Positions 1 to 8,468 of a stretch of DNA of 64,000 bases are shown here, in pieces. The translations under genes were made by a program, and so were the position numbers. The DNA is from Nitrospina sp. Its GTDB lineage: Bacteria; Nitrospinota; Nitrospinia; Nitrospinales; JACRGP01. Under the pieces are notes generated by a model. The model did no database searches. It saw nothing but the letters and a program-made list of their open reading frames with translations, and had not been told where the DNA came from. Numbering within the stretch: position 1 is the first letter of the stretch; every line of letters begins with the position of its first letter. The stretch is taken from positions 23,713-87,712 of the forward strand of contig JACAVV010000020.1 in assembly GCA_024648695.1 (NCBI GenBank), written 5' to 3'.

Positions 1-580
1 GTAAGAATAAGGATAGCGATTCCAGTTCCCCGTTGTCCACCGGATGCCGGTGGATGTATTTTTCCGTAAGGCGCACGATACCCAGCTTGGTGCCCACACT
101 GCCCACCCTGGTTTTACCGCGAGCCAGAATGAATTCCGTACTGCCGCCGCCGATATCGAATATCAGGCTGGTCTGCCCCTCATCGGGAATGCTCCAGAAC
201 ACCCCTTGCAGAGTCAGTTGTGCTTCCTCCTCCCAGGGAATGACGTCAATAGAAATACCCGTAGCCTCCCGCACGTGTTGGACAAACTCGTCCCGGTTTT
301 CCGCTTCACGCACAGCGCTGGTTGCCACCGCGTGAATGGGCACGTTTCCCAACTCCCGGCACTTGTCCCGGAACCGCGAAAGCACCTCGATGGTATTCTC
401 GATTCGATGCGGGAGCAGGCGGCGGTGAACATCCATGCCTTCGCCCAGGCGCGTGATGCCGCGGTCGGTCAGGATCTCGCGAAAGTGGGATTTGCCATCG
501 GTTTCCACCACAAGAAGGCGGACAGTATTGGAGCCAATATCGATGGAGGCGATGGTTTCAGGTGGAATAGAATGTGTCAC
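1..580 (-). CDS. ppx: Exopolyphosphatase / Ppx-GppA phosphatase, partial
   Basis: Hydrolyses terminal phosphates of polyphosphate or of pppGpp in the cytoplasm. The reverse strand reads from a GTG at 580 into the ASKHA-fold phosphate-binding motif SIDIGSNTVRLLV, then a second loop with IFDIGGGSTEF near residue 140. These are the two signature loops of the Ppx/GppA family. The 3' end lies off the left edge, so only about 193 N-terminal residues are seen and the Ppx and GppA subtypes cannot be separated. It starts 7 bases after the lptG stop, so it is probably the last gene seen of an amgK-lptG-ppx operon. The GTG start was chosen because it is the only start codon between the lptG stop and the conserved loop. 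Confidence 0.88.
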   Translation of the reverse strand, partial: MTHSIPPETIASIDIGSNTVRLLVVETDGKSHFREILTDRGITRLGEGMDVHRRLLPHRIENTIEVLSRFRDKCRELGNVPIHAVATSAVREAENRDEFVQHVREATGISIDVIPWEEEAQLTLQGVFWSIPDEGQTSLIFDIGGGSTEFILARGKTRVGSVGTKLGIVRLTEKYIHRHPVDNGELESLSLFL

Positions 581-587
581 TTTCAAA

Positions 588-1688
588 TCATGTCGGCAGA
601 AGCGTTTCGCTGTCCATGGTCAGAATCAAATACAATCCTGCCGCGGCGAATAAAGCCAGCGGTCCCCAGGCGGCCATAGTAGGACTGAAAGTGCCGCTAT
701 GCCCGAGGGAAATTCCCATGGCATAAAAAAAGGAAAACGACAAACCCACCGCCAAACTCACCCCCACGCAAAACAGCAAACCGCCGCTCCGGCTGGTGCG
801 TAGCGATAACGGAATCCCGATCATTGCCAGAATCACCGTCACAAAGGGATAGGATAACTTCTGTTGCAAATCAACCCACTTTTTGGTTGTGTCCGTCCCC
901 TCATGGGTTTCATCCAGAATTTCCTGATACATCTCTCGGATACTCATCTCCTCGGGTTTCTTTTTGACCTTTTTAAAATCGTCAGGCTTTTCTGTCACCA
1001 GAAACACTTTCTTTTTAAAATATTCCGTTTCCGCTAGACCGTTGTCTCTAAATGTCCGAATATAGCCGTCCAGAAACTCCCAGTTTCTGCCGTTCCAGAA
1101 CACGGCTGAGGAATCGATCCGCCGCTGAATAAAATTTTTGCCGTCGTAGACAAAAATACTAACGTTCTTCATCATAGAGCGGTCGGGATCATAAAAATCG
1201 ATGTTCCAGATCGAACCGTCTGCGGAGCGGAACCAGATGTTGTCGCGTTTGAATTTGAACTTCACCGGTTTGCCGCGCACCTCTACCTTGTAAATATGGT
1301 TCATCGTTTCCGTCGCCGTGGGCATGAGGAACTCGTTACTCGCCAGCACCAGAACGGAAATCACCAGCGAACTCACCAAAATAGGGCTGGTGGTTCCGGT
1401 GACCCCAATCCCGCAAGCTTTCATCGCGGTGATCTCATGAGTCCGCGAGAGGGTGGTGAGCGTGATAACACTGGCCAGCAAAATAGCCTGCGGCGCCATG
1501 TACGAAAACACCAGGGGAATTTTGTAAAAATAATACGAAGCCCACTGGTTCAGTTCGGCGTCGTGTTTGACGAATTCGTCGGCGCGCTCGAAAAAATCGA
1601 TGATCTCGAAAATACCCATAAACCCGAACAGGGTAAGCAGGTAGATCTGCAAAAACCGACCGAGAACGTAGCGCTTCAAAATTTTCAT
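588..1688 (-). CDS. lptG: LPS export ABC transporter permease, LptG/LptF family (YjgP/YjgQ)
   Basis: Inner-membrane permease of the Lpt machine that pulls lipopolysaccharide out of the membrane towards the periplasmic bridge. The protein of about 366 residues has three N-terminal membrane segments (roughly residues 10-110), a periplasmic beta-jellyroll middle and three C-terminal segments, the family layout. The N-terminus reads MKILKRYVLGRF, typical of LptG. An in-frame TTG at 1703 would add five residues, but the ATG at 1688 is preferred. No strong ribosome site precedes either. No lptF or lptB lies beside it in this window, so the partner subunits must be elsewhere. LptF cannot be fully excluded. 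Confidence 0.88.
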   Translation of the reverse strand: MKILKRYVLGRFLQIYLLTLFGFMGIFEIIDFFERADEFVKHDAELNQWASYYFYKIPLVFSYMAPQAILLASVITLTTLSRTHEITAMKACGIGVTGTTSPILVSSLVISVLVLASNEFLMPTATETMNHIYKVEVRGKPVKFKFKRDNIWFRSADGSIWNIDFYDPDRSMMKNVSIFVYDGKNFIQRRIDSSAVFWNGRNWEFLDGYIRTFRDNGLAETEYFKKKVFLVTEKPDDFKKVKKKPEEMSIREMYQEILDETHEGTDTTKKWVDLQQKLSYPFVTVILAMIGIPLSLRTSRSGGLLFCVGVSLAVGLSFSFFYAMGISLGHSGTFSPTMAAWGPLALFAAAGLYLILTMDSETLLPT

Positions 1689-1704
1689 GGGAATTTTTAT
1701 CAAA

Positions 1705-2766
1705 TCAGGAGTCCGATCCCTCCACCTCGGGAATCACCAGGCTGAGAGATTCGCGTAATGGAGCCAGGTCTGGCCGTTTGTCGAAAGTTTTTTTAACGTA
1801 ACCCAGGGTGGGCGCGATGTATTGCAAATACCGGTCGTTTTGTTTCTCGACACTTTGGAACGCAAAAGTCCCTACCGCTTTCATGTTTCTTTGAATAGAC
1901 ATCAAATCGAAAATTTCCCAAAACGCGTCGCGATCGATGGTTTCCCCGGACTCTTCTTTAAGCCCAATAAAATGATTGATCATCTCCTCAACAAAATCAT
2001 CCTCCAGGGTCACATAGGAATCCCTTAGCAGAGAGACCAAATCATATTGGCAGGGTCCCATCCGGGCGTCCTGGAAATCCAGCATCACCAGCTTTCCATT
2101 TTTGAGCATCAGGTTTCGACTATGGTAATCACGGTGGGCGAAATACAATTTTTGAGTAGCGAGTGTCTGACAAAGCGGTTTGAATCTGGACCGGATCACG
2201 CTTATCTGGCCCGGCGACAGAGCACGCAGTTTCAAGCCCTGCAAATAATATTCGATCATAAAATCGATTTCCGCCATCAGTTTGTCCACATCGAAGCGCA
2301 AATAAAACACCGGGCAATCGCCGCCGATATTTTGGGTTGCCGACTTTTGCAGGGAGGCCAGCAATTCGACCGCCTGGCGGTAGAGCACCTTTTTTTCCTC
2401 TAAAGAAGCGTCGCGGATACCCGTTTCCAGAGTGACGTCCCCACAGTCCTCCAGAAACAGCAAACCGTTACTGCCGTCAAATGCATGCAATTGCGGTACA
2501 GGAAGCCTCAATCCTTGCAGGTAGGTGAGAATCATGGAGAAATCATTTTGGTCGCCACAGGGTTTTTCCAATTGCATTACAATGACGCTCTGTTTATCCT
2601 GAGAACCGTTCTCCAGATGAAAACCGACGCGGAAATAGTTTCGGGTCGATGCGTCTCCCTGTAAAGGAGCGAATTCGATTTCAGTGGTTTCGGAACGATA
2701 GATTGATTTTAGTTGTGACTGCAAATAGGCCACGTCGAAACGTGCCTTGGCTTGGGATGGTTCCAT
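1705..2766 (-). CDS. amgK: AmgK-like sugar kinase, aminoglycoside phosphotransferase fold
   Basis: Probably phosphorylates N-acetylmuramate/N-acetylglucosamine at the anomeric carbon for cell-wall sugar recycling; the fold is clear, the substrate is inferred. The catalytic loop HRDYHSRNLM (residues 211-220) and the metal-binding loop LDFQDARMGP (229-238) match the AmgK subgroup of phosphotransferases, where YDLVSLLRD follows, as it does here. An N-terminal phosphate-contact segment GDASTRNYFRV (residues 37-47) is also family-like. In many bacteria AmgK is paired with the nucleotidyltransferase MurU, which is not adjacent here. It is the first gene of the minus-strand run leading to lptG and ppx. 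Confidence 0.75.
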   Translation of the reverse strand: MEPSQAKARFDVAYLQSQLKSIYRSETTEIEFAPLQGDASTRNYFRVGFHLENGSQDKQSVIVMQLEKPCGDQNDFSMILTYLQGLRLPVPQLHAFDGSNGLLFLEDCGDVTLETGIRDASLEEKKVLYRQAVELLASLQKSATQNIGGDCPVFYLRFDVDKLMAEIDFMIEYYLQGLKLRALSPGQISVIRSRFKPLCQTLATQKLYFAHRDYHSRNLMLKNGKLVMLDFQDARMGPCQYDLVSLLRDSYVTLEDDFVEEMINHFIGLKEESGETIDRDAFWEIFDLMSIQRNMKAVGTFAFQSVEKQNDRYLQYIAPTLGYVKKTFDKRPDLAPLRESLSLVIPEVEGSDS

Positions 2767-2934
2767 TGGGTCCAGGCAAAAAAGGTGCGGGTTTGGGAAC
2801 GTTCAATCTGTTACGGACTATTATATGAAAAATTTTTCAAATTGAGAATGATGAGAAAAAAATAAATCAATATCGGAATTTGTAACATCTAAACAGGCGT
2901 TTTGCCAAGTAAATCATATTTAGGAGGAATTGCA

Positions 2935-3261
2935 ATGCCAAAACCTGCTTATCATATCCTTGTTTGTACCAACCAAAGGCCTCCGGGGCATCCCAGAGGA
3001 TCCTGTGGTGAAAACGGGGCAGGCCAGGTGCTTGAAAAACTGAGCATGGGAATCGAGCAAAAAATGTTGTTCGACAAGGTTATTTTATCCACCAGTTCCT
3101 GTCTGGGGCCGTGCTCCATGGGACCGGTGGTGATCGTTTACCCTGACGGAGTGTGGTACAACAAAGTCAAGCCGGAAGATGTCGACGAAATTCTCGATTC
3201 CCACATCGGCAACGGCCAAAAAGTGGACCGACTGGAAATCTCAGACGCTATTTGGGGATAA
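2935..3261 (+). CDS. Thioredoxin-like [2Fe-2S] ferredoxin
   Basis: A small 108-residue electron carrier of the thioredoxin-fold (Shethna-type) ferredoxin family. Four cysteines fit the cluster ligands: one in LVCTNQRPPGHPRGSCG with a second at its end, then two in STSSCLGPCSMGP, followed by the family phrase VVIVYPDGVWY. An upstream TTG could extend it, but the ATG at 2935 has a good ribosome site (GGAGGA, about 6 bases upstream) and gives the usual N-terminus. It is a single-gene unit, divergent from amgK and closed by a strong terminator. The redox partner cannot be told from its neighbours. Confidence 0.88.
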   Translation: MPKPAYHILVCTNQRPPGHPRGSCGENGAGQVLEKLSMGIEQKMLFDKVILSTSSCLGPCSMGPVVIVYPDGVWYNKVKPEDVDEILDSHIGNGQKVDRLEISDAIWG

Positions 3262-3297
3262 GGTTCGGTTACTATTGAGCCAGAGAACAGCACAATG

Positions 3298-3329
3298 CCC
3301 GTCCCTGGGTTTCAGGGGCGGGTTTTTTT
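3298..3329 (+). terminator. Rho-independent terminator of the ferredoxin gene
   Basis: A 10-pair stem (CCCGTCCCTG with CAGGGGCGGG, one G-T pair) with a five-base loop is followed by a run of seven T. It lies 37 bases after the ferredoxin stop. Confidence 0.88.
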
Positions 3330-3349
3330 ATGTGCACCCCGCAGGGCGC

Positions 3350-3382
3350 AAAAAAAAAGGGCGCCAGCTTTTGCTGGCGCCC
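3350..3382 (-). terminator. Rho-independent terminator of the hook operon
   Basis: A perfect 10-pair GC-rich stem (GGGCGCCAGC with GCTGGCGCCC, loop TTTT) is followed on the minus strand by nine T. It lies 17 bases beyond the flgE stop and closes fliK-flgD-flgE. Confidence 0.9.
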
Positions 3383-3398
3383 GAATTTAAGGTTTCTG

Positions 3399-4640
3399 TT
3401 ATCTTACCAGGTTGACCGTTTCTGTCAGCAGGTCGTTGGACGAAGTGATCACTCGTGCGTTGGCCTGAAACGCTTGCTGGGTTTGAATCAGCGTCACAAA
3501 TTCGTTCGCAAGATCGACGTTGGACAATTCGAGAGACGCCCCGATCACAGAACCAAATCCACCGGTCTCGGCGGTACCGATAATCGGTTGGCCTGATTGG
3601 GCAGACTCTGCGAAGAGGTTTCGACCGGTTCGCGTCAGGCCGGTTGGTGACAGAAAATCTGCCAATGCTACCTGGAACAAATTTTCCGTTTGGCCATTAT
3701 TGAACAAGCCGCTGATGATTCCTTCCTGATCTGTTGCGAGACCGATCAATACGCCTGTGCTGAATCCGTCCTGTACAAAGGAATTATTGTTCGACGGTGC
3801 GGCAAATCCGGTCAATCGCCCATTGGTGCCACCTGTAGTCGCATCGGTCAACGCCCAGTTCAGCGACTGATTCAATGCAGGGGGATCGGATGCGGAATAA
3901 TCGATATCGATGGTGATATCTGACAAGCCGCCGCCATTGACCCCGGCCAGGTTTCCGCTATCGTCAAAAGTGACGCTACCGGTACTGCCTGAGGTCACCA
4001 CACCATCTGATGGGTTGGCGACAAAGTCCCAGGTATTCGATCCTGCCTGTTTAGTGAAATTGAGGTTTAAAATGACTTCGGAACCGACCGAATTAAAAAG
4101 TGATATCGGGGACGTGAATGTGGTCCCGGCAGAAGCCGAGGCGTCCAGATTGGCGCCTAAAATAAACTCGGTGGAAGCCGCGGGCGCAGATTGAGCGCCT
4201 GCCAAGTCTACATCTTCCAGAGATGTTCCTGTCACTCCCTGTGATATTCGGAACCCTTGCAGGATTTCACCGGTCACATTTTGCGCCAACCCGTCGTCGT
4301 TGATCCGGAACTGACCGGCCCGGGAATAAAAGTTCCCGATGCCGTTATTCACGATGAAAAATCCGCCGCCATCCATGGCCAAATCCAGTGCGTTCCCAGT
4401 GGATTCAAATGAACCCTGGGCAAAAGACTGCAGGACCCCTTGCAACTGCGTCCCGCGTCCCACCTGAAAATTAGTGGCGCCATTCGATAACACCACGCTG
4501 AATATATCGCTGAACACGGATTTGCTACCTTTGTAACCCACCGTGTTCACGTTGGAAATGTTGTCACCAATCACGTTGAGAGCGTTGGCGTTACTGCTTA
4601 AGCCGGAGACCCCTGTAAAGAGTGCGCTGATAAGTGACAT
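3399..4640 (-). CDS. flgE: Flagellar hook protein FlgE
   Basis: Structural subunit of the hook, the curved joint between basal body and filament, exported by the flagellar type III system. The N-terminus MSLISALFTGVSGLSSNANA followed by LNVIGDNISNVNTVGYK is the classic rod/hook heptad region. The C-terminus SNVDLANEFVTLIQTQQAFQ followed by ANARVI is the matching helix. At 413 residues it is near the usual FlgE length. A ribosome site (AAAGGAAA) lies just before the ATG. It is last in fliK-flgD-flgE, the usual hook-assembly order, and is followed by a strong terminator. Confidence 0.97.
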   Translation of the reverse strand: MSLISALFTGVSGLSSNANALNVIGDNISNVNTVGYKGSKSVFSDIFSVVLSNGATNFQVGRGTQLQGVLQSFAQGSFESTGNALDLAMDGGGFFIVNNGIGNFYSRAGQFRINDDGLAQNVTGEILQGFRISQGVTGTSLEDVDLAGAQSAPAASTEFILGANLDASASAGTTFTSPISLFNSVGSEVILNLNFTKQAGSNTWDFVANPSDGVVTSGSTGSVTFDDSGNLAGVNGGGLSDITIDIDYSASDPPALNQSLNWALTDATTGGTNGRLTGFAAPSNNNSFVQDGFSTGVLIGLATDQEGIISGLFNNGQTENLFQVALADFLSPTGLTRTGRNLFAESAQSGQPIIGTAETGGFGSVIGASLELSNVDLANEFVTLIQTQQAFQANARVITSSNDLLTETVNLVR

Positions 4641-4670
4641 GATCGTTTCCTTTAAAAGTTAAAATATGGC

Positions 4671-5330
4671 TTATTGACTGATTCGAGTGATTTCGCTTGC
4701 CGAGACTTTACTGCCGTTGACCAGGGCATAGGTTTCACCATCTTCAAACAAGATATCCGTGACCGTTCCGGATGAAAAAGTTTCCACTTCGACATCCTCG
4801 CCGTCGGCATCGACCGCTGACACGATAAAGGAATAGAGGCCTTCCGGAACATCATCGAGATCGTTATCCTTACCGTCCCAAACGATTTGATTGGTTCCCG
4901 CCAATGGACTTTCTTCGGTAAGCGTTCGCACCAGTTGGCCAGCGGAGTTGTAAATTTCTATCGTCGCCGTTTCCGCGGATTCCTCCAGACTATAGCTAAG
5001 TGTCGGTGTGGTTTCCGGTTCGAAATCGATAGCGTCTCCTGGAACGTTGATGGATTTACCGATCAGGTTGATCATCGATGCGTTGGTAGACGCGGTATTA
5101 GATGATTGCAGATCTTCAATGCCCGTATTGATGTTCGTGAGTTGTTCCAGACTGCTGAATTGCGCCAACTGGCCTGTGAACTCCACGCTTTCCATCGGCT
5201 CCAGAGGATCCTGGGCTTCCAGTTGCGCGACCAGCAAAGTCAAAAAATCTTCTTTTCCTAATTCCTGGCTGGGGCCGGAGGCCGTAGAAAGTGTGGTTTG
5301 GTCTACCGGTACCGGGGATACGTTAAGCAT
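4671..5330 (-). CDS. flgD: Flagellar hook-capping protein FlgD
   Basis: Scaffold cap that guides polymerisation of FlgE and is discarded once the hook is complete. The protein of 219 residues has the FlgD N-terminal signature (GKEDFLTLLVAQLEAQDPLE, then VEFTGQLAQFSSLEQL), followed by the tudor/FnIII-like half with YNSAGQLVRTL and WDGKDNDLDDVPEGLYSF. It sits between fliK and flgE, 30 bases before flgE. Length and domains are normal. Confidence 0.95.
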   Translation of the reverse strand: MLNVSPVPVDQTTLSTASGPSQELGKEDFLTLLVAQLEAQDPLEPMESVEFTGQLAQFSSLEQLTNINTGIEDLQSSNTASTNASMINLIGKSINVPGDAIDFEPETTPTLSYSLEESAETATIEIYNSAGQLVRTLTEESPLAGTNQIVWDGKDNDLDDVPEGLYSFIVSAVDADGEDVEVETFSSGTVTDILFEDGETYALVNGSKVSASEITRISQ

Positions 5331-5372
5331 GATGAAGATTCTCCATGTTCCAGATAATATTCATTACGGTTC

Positions 5373-6884
5373 TTAAGCGAACACGCTGATCGATTGCGAT
5401 TCGTCAAACCAGGCACTTCTCGCGTAGGGAACTGTATCCTCTATCGCCTCAGGAGCATACGCATTGTCCGTAGCGGGGAGTCCGCTGAAAGACCGGTCGG
5501 CTTGTGATTGCGATCCGAATCCTTTTTGGCCCGGATTGCCGCCCACCAGCACGGTGAAGCTTTCAACTTTCAGTCCCTGATCGCCGATTGAGTCCCTCAA
5601 GGCGGATAAATTGTTTTCGATAACTTGTTTGACTGCCTGTGTTTCCGTTACAACCGTCGCGCGAACCGAATCACCAACGGTTGAAATGTTCATACGTACA
5701 GAACCCAGCGAAGGCGGATCCAGTTTGATGAATACCTCGTTTTTCAGTCCATTACCCTTAAAGGAAACGCGGTCGACGATACGGTTGATAATGGCTTTTT
5801 CGTTGACTGTGCGGGAGGCGATGGTTTCGTTGGTCACCGCTTTCACACCGTCCAGAGCCTTAATCGAAACATCTTTCACCGAACCCGTGCCTTGTGCCAG
5901 GTTGTCCGCCACCTTGATAGTGGGAGCCGTCCCGTTATTCAAGCCTTCCAGCAAAGAGTGCGTGCTGGGCGAATTCGAAAGCGAATTGCTGATGTTTAAA
6001 GAGTCGGCGGACGTGAAAAACTGAAACCCGGTTTTATTCAAAGAGTTTCCGAACCCCAGGGAGTCCGGGCTGGAATCAAGAGAATTGGAAATGTCCGAGT
6101 TCAGTTTAAACTGGGAAAAAAAGTCCGATTTGCTTTGTGACTGCGACTGATTTTGCGACAGGTTTTGTTTGCTCAACAAATCATCGGAAGAAATTTCCAC
6201 CGAATCCGAGGCCACGGTAGCTGAGTTATTCAGGTTTGCGTTGATGTTCTTGAACAAGCTTTCGCCGTTGGGAAGTTTGGTTTCCAGCTTGGCTTGTAAA
6301 TTCTTGAGTAGATTTTTCGCTTCCGTTTCACTGAGACCCGATTGCTTTAAAAAATTCAGAACCAGAGCTTCCTTGTCTTTTAATTGCGACAAGAAATTTT
6401 CCAGATCAGCCACACTCTGAATATCCGCTTCAGATTGTATTGCGTTGGTGTCGCCTTTCGTCAGGGCATTGAGGAGAGCGTAGTATCCCGCTTTAGCTTC
6501 GGCGCTGAGGACTTCTTCGATATCCTCTACATTTTCTTCATTGTCATCCAGCGTTTTCAGATGATCCCGAACCTCTTCTTCCTGATTGCTATAAGAAGTT
6601 TCTTGAGGTTCAGTATCCTTATGAGAAACTGTTTCGCTGGATTCGTGTTGTTCTTGAGTGGTGCGAGTGGATTCGGAAGTTTTTGTAGATGCAGGAGTTT
6701 TTTCGGCCTCTTTAGGTTCGGGTCGATTCTGGGTTTGGGCAACCGTTGAGGAAGATTGAATGGTGGTGGCGGCCAGAATAGTCTGAAAGCTATCGCCTTT
6801 CTGTTTCCCTTTCCTGGGCTTACTGATCGCATCCGGCTGAGAGCTGGAAGCCAGGAACTCTAGAATGTTAGCTTTGGTTTCCAC
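5373..6884 (-). CDS. fliK: Flagellar hook-length control protein FliK
   Basis: Molecular ruler that ends hook growth and switches export from hook to filament subunits. A low-complexity Ser/Asn/Gln/Glu-rich N-terminal two thirds leads into the conserved Flg_hook domain near the C-terminus (LDPPSLGSVRMNIS, then QAVKQVIENNLSALRDSI). The reading frame is open up to an ATG at 6962, but a good sigma-54 promoter at 6937-6951 lies inside that extension. A GTG at 6884 (protein starting VETKANILEFL, about 503 residues) is therefore the likelier start; its ribosome site is weak. fliK is the first gene of fliK-flgD-flgE. Confidence 0.88.
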   Translation of the reverse strand: METKANILEFLASSSQPDAISKPRKGKQKGDSFQTILAATTIQSSSTVAQTQNRPEPKEAEKTPASTKTSESTRTTQEQHESSETVSHKDTEPQETSYSNQEEEVRDHLKTLDDNEENVEDIEEVLSAEAKAGYYALLNALTKGDTNAIQSEADIQSVADLENFLSQLKDKEALVLNFLKQSGLSETEAKNLLKNLQAKLETKLPNGESLFKNINANLNNSATVASDSVEISSDDLLSKQNLSQNQSQSQSKSDFFSQFKLNSDISNSLDSSPDSLGFGNSLNKTGFQFFTSADSLNISNSLSNSPSTHSLLEGLNNGTAPTIKVADNLAQGTGSVKDVSIKALDGVKAVTNETIASRTVNEKAIINRIVDRVSFKGNGLKNEVFIKLDPPSLGSVRMNISTVGDSVRATVVTETQAVKQVIENNLSALRDSIGDQGLKVESFTVLVGGNPGQKGFGSQSQADRSFSGLPATDNAYAPEAIEDTVPYARSAWFDESQSISVFA

Positions 6885-6936
6885 GAATAGGTTGTTTCCA
6901 CAAGGTTCAAAGAAATTTTTGTTCACTGCCAATAGA

Positions 6937-6951
6937 GCAAGCACTGTGCCA
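6937..6951 (-). promoter_or_regulatory. Sigma-54 (RpoN) type promoter for the hook operon
   Basis: On the minus strand the bases read TGGCACAGTGCTTGC, which has the -24 element TGGCAC, five bases, and the -12 element TTGC of the RpoN consensus with exact spacing. Transcription would begin near 6925, about 40 bases before the proposed GTG start of fliK. RpoN control of hook genes is known from many flagellated bacteria. Confidence 0.7.
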
Positions 6952-6962
6952 AAGCAATTCAT

Positions 6963-7292
6963 AAATTTGAAAAGGCCTTTAAAGCCTTTTTAAAATAAGC
7001 ACTTAGAAGTTTCAGGAAAATTGTTCGGGAACAACAACTGCCCTGAAAAAATTTCCCCCACCAGGAAAAAAGCTCCCGTTTGGCCTCCTGGGATCAGGAT
7101 TCAAAATTGCAACCAAGGGAGAATCGGAAATTTAGAGAATTAAATTAACCAAAGAATAAATTTTAATAACGTTTTAAGCTGAAAAATAGTAGTTTACCTG
7201 ATGGTTTTTTGGGATAGGGTATTCGAACTCGATCACTTTTTAATGTGATCTAATTAATAAGACCCACTCAGTTAAAGTAGAAATGAGGAATC
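6963..7292. other. Intergenic region between fliK and the trypsin-like gene
   Basis: About 330 bases, AT-rich towards its right half. It holds a small inverted repeat AAAAGGC/GCCTTTT (6971-6991) and a dyad TTGTTC-GG-GAACAA at 7021-7034. No further open frame with a ribosome site was seen. The gene at 7293 has GAGGAA 7 bases before its ATG, so its promoter probably lies in the AT-rich 7140-7260 stretch, but no clear -35/-10 pair can be fixed. Confidence 0.4.
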
Positions 7293-7985
7293 ATGCCAAA
7301 AGTAATAATCACAGCCCTGATAGGGGGTCTTTTAATTGGCCTTTTGATATGGAGCACCCCGGTAGCGCGGCTGGGTGCCGGATTTTTGATCGGGGACGGC
7401 CGCTTGGTGTTCACTTACTATGACCTGGTTCTGGATGCTGAGAATTTCCTGGTCAAATTTCCAAATGAAGATGATATTCCGGCACAATCGATTTTTAAGG
7501 ACAAAATGGAAAATCTGGCGATTCTGGAATTGGAGGAGTCTCCCAAAATTAAAAGAGAACCGCTTTCCCTTAATGCAGGAAATGCCGGCCTAGAGGGAAA
7601 ATACGTTTTCTTTTTGGGTTACCCCTGGACCAACACACTTGAGGATCGACATACTTTTGTGGAAGGATCTCTCACGTCTTTGGTTGCCAATGCTAACGGT
7701 TTATTGGAAATTCAGATGGAAGTGGACCCGATCCACAGTGGCAGTCCACTATTCAACGAGAATCGGGAAGTCGTGGGAATGGTTATCTCGGCGCAAACGA
7801 TGGGGGACCGTAGTGATTATAAAGGCAAATTGAATCTGGCGATTCCCGCTCCGGTTTTGAACGAAGTGTTGCTAACCCAAAAAATAGCCATGCACTCCAA
7901 CTCAACCGCAACCCTGAATAACCTTCCAATAGAAGAATTCATTGAAGCCTCAAGAAATAATATCGTCCTGATCGAGGCACGGTGA
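7293..7985 (+). CDS. Trypsin-like domain protein with degenerate catalytic triad
   Basis: The 230-residue protein has an N-terminal hydrophobic segment (residues 4-20, signal or anchor) and a chymotrypsin-fold layout. The Ser loop is present as DPIHSGSPLFN (Ser149). The position expected for the catalytic His (TNAHVV in active HtrA/DegP relatives) reads TYYDLV, with Asp44. The Asp position (DLAVL) reads NLAIL, with Asn74. Two of three triad residues therefore seem replaced, so peptidase activity is doubtful and a binding role is more likely. There is no PDZ domain. It stands alone between the fliK promoter region and a noncoding stretch. The alignment was made by eye. Confidence 0.75.
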   Translation: MPKVIITALIGGLLIGLLIWSTPVARLGAGFLIGDGRLVFTYYDLVLDAENFLVKFPNEDDIPAQSIFKDKMENLAILELEESPKIKREPLSLNAGNAGLEGKYVFFLGYPWTNTLEDRHTFVEGSLTSLVANANGLLEIQMEVDPIHSGSPLFNENREVVGMVISAQTMGDRSDYKGKLNLAIPAPVLNEVLLTQKIAMHSNSTATLNNLPIEEFIEASRNNIVLIEAR

Positions 7986-8468
7986 AATTTTTAGCATAAA
8001 AGAAGGTTCAAGGATTCTTGTAAACATGACAATTAAACCGCAAATGAGTGAAAATTAAGCACTTTAGGGAATATTTTCACCAAAACGCCAATCCCTTCCC
8101 TGCATAAGTAAACTGTTTTTTCAGCTACTAAAAAAAATCCAGGAATAAACTTTGTTCAAACGCTATCTTAACCATAACGCCTATTAAGGATAAGATTGTC
8201 CGAATAGATTTTCTTTTATTTCAGAGAAAGGCTATTGGGGTTAATGGCTTGATTCAGGATAAACCGGGAGGTGAGCGGACCAAAATTCTTTGCAGGCATA
8301 TGTTTCCGGAAGCCTTCTCTCAGGAAGGATGAGGTCTGGGGCATGTTTACCAAGCCAATTTTGAATATTGAAATTTGTAATGCTTCTCAGGCTTGGTGAT
8401 TCTTTAGCGATTGAAAAAACCTCAAACCCATTGTTTAAATAGTTTGAGGTCAGGTTTTATGAATAGCT
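7986..8468. other. Structured noncoding stretch, possible small RNA or leader
   Basis: 483 bases with no convincing gene. The right part contains several inverted repeats: ACCAAGCC/GGCTTGGT at 8349-8356 and 8390-8397 (33-base loop with a smaller AATTT/AAATT pair), then ACCTCAAAC/GTTTGAGGT at 8419-8427 and 8442-8450 (9 perfect pairs, 14-base loop). The second hairpin ends 18 bases before the sigma-4 gene, so it may be a terminator, a leader element or part of a small RNA. A short frame from a GTG at 8272 was not accepted because its start abuts GGAG with no spacing. Confidence 0.35.

Noticed and set aside
44..679. Long plus-strand open frame
   Set aside because: It is antisense to ppx and lptG, whose conserved motifs read clearly on the minus strand.
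7021..7034. TTGTTC-GG-GAACAA dyad as a LexA box
   Set aside because: Spacing fits neither the GAAC-N4-GTTC nor the GTTC-N7-GTTC type, and no SOS gene is adjacent.
8272..8400. Short frame from GTG at 8272
   Set aside because: GGAG directly touches the start codon, leaving no spacing, and the peptide shows no pattern.
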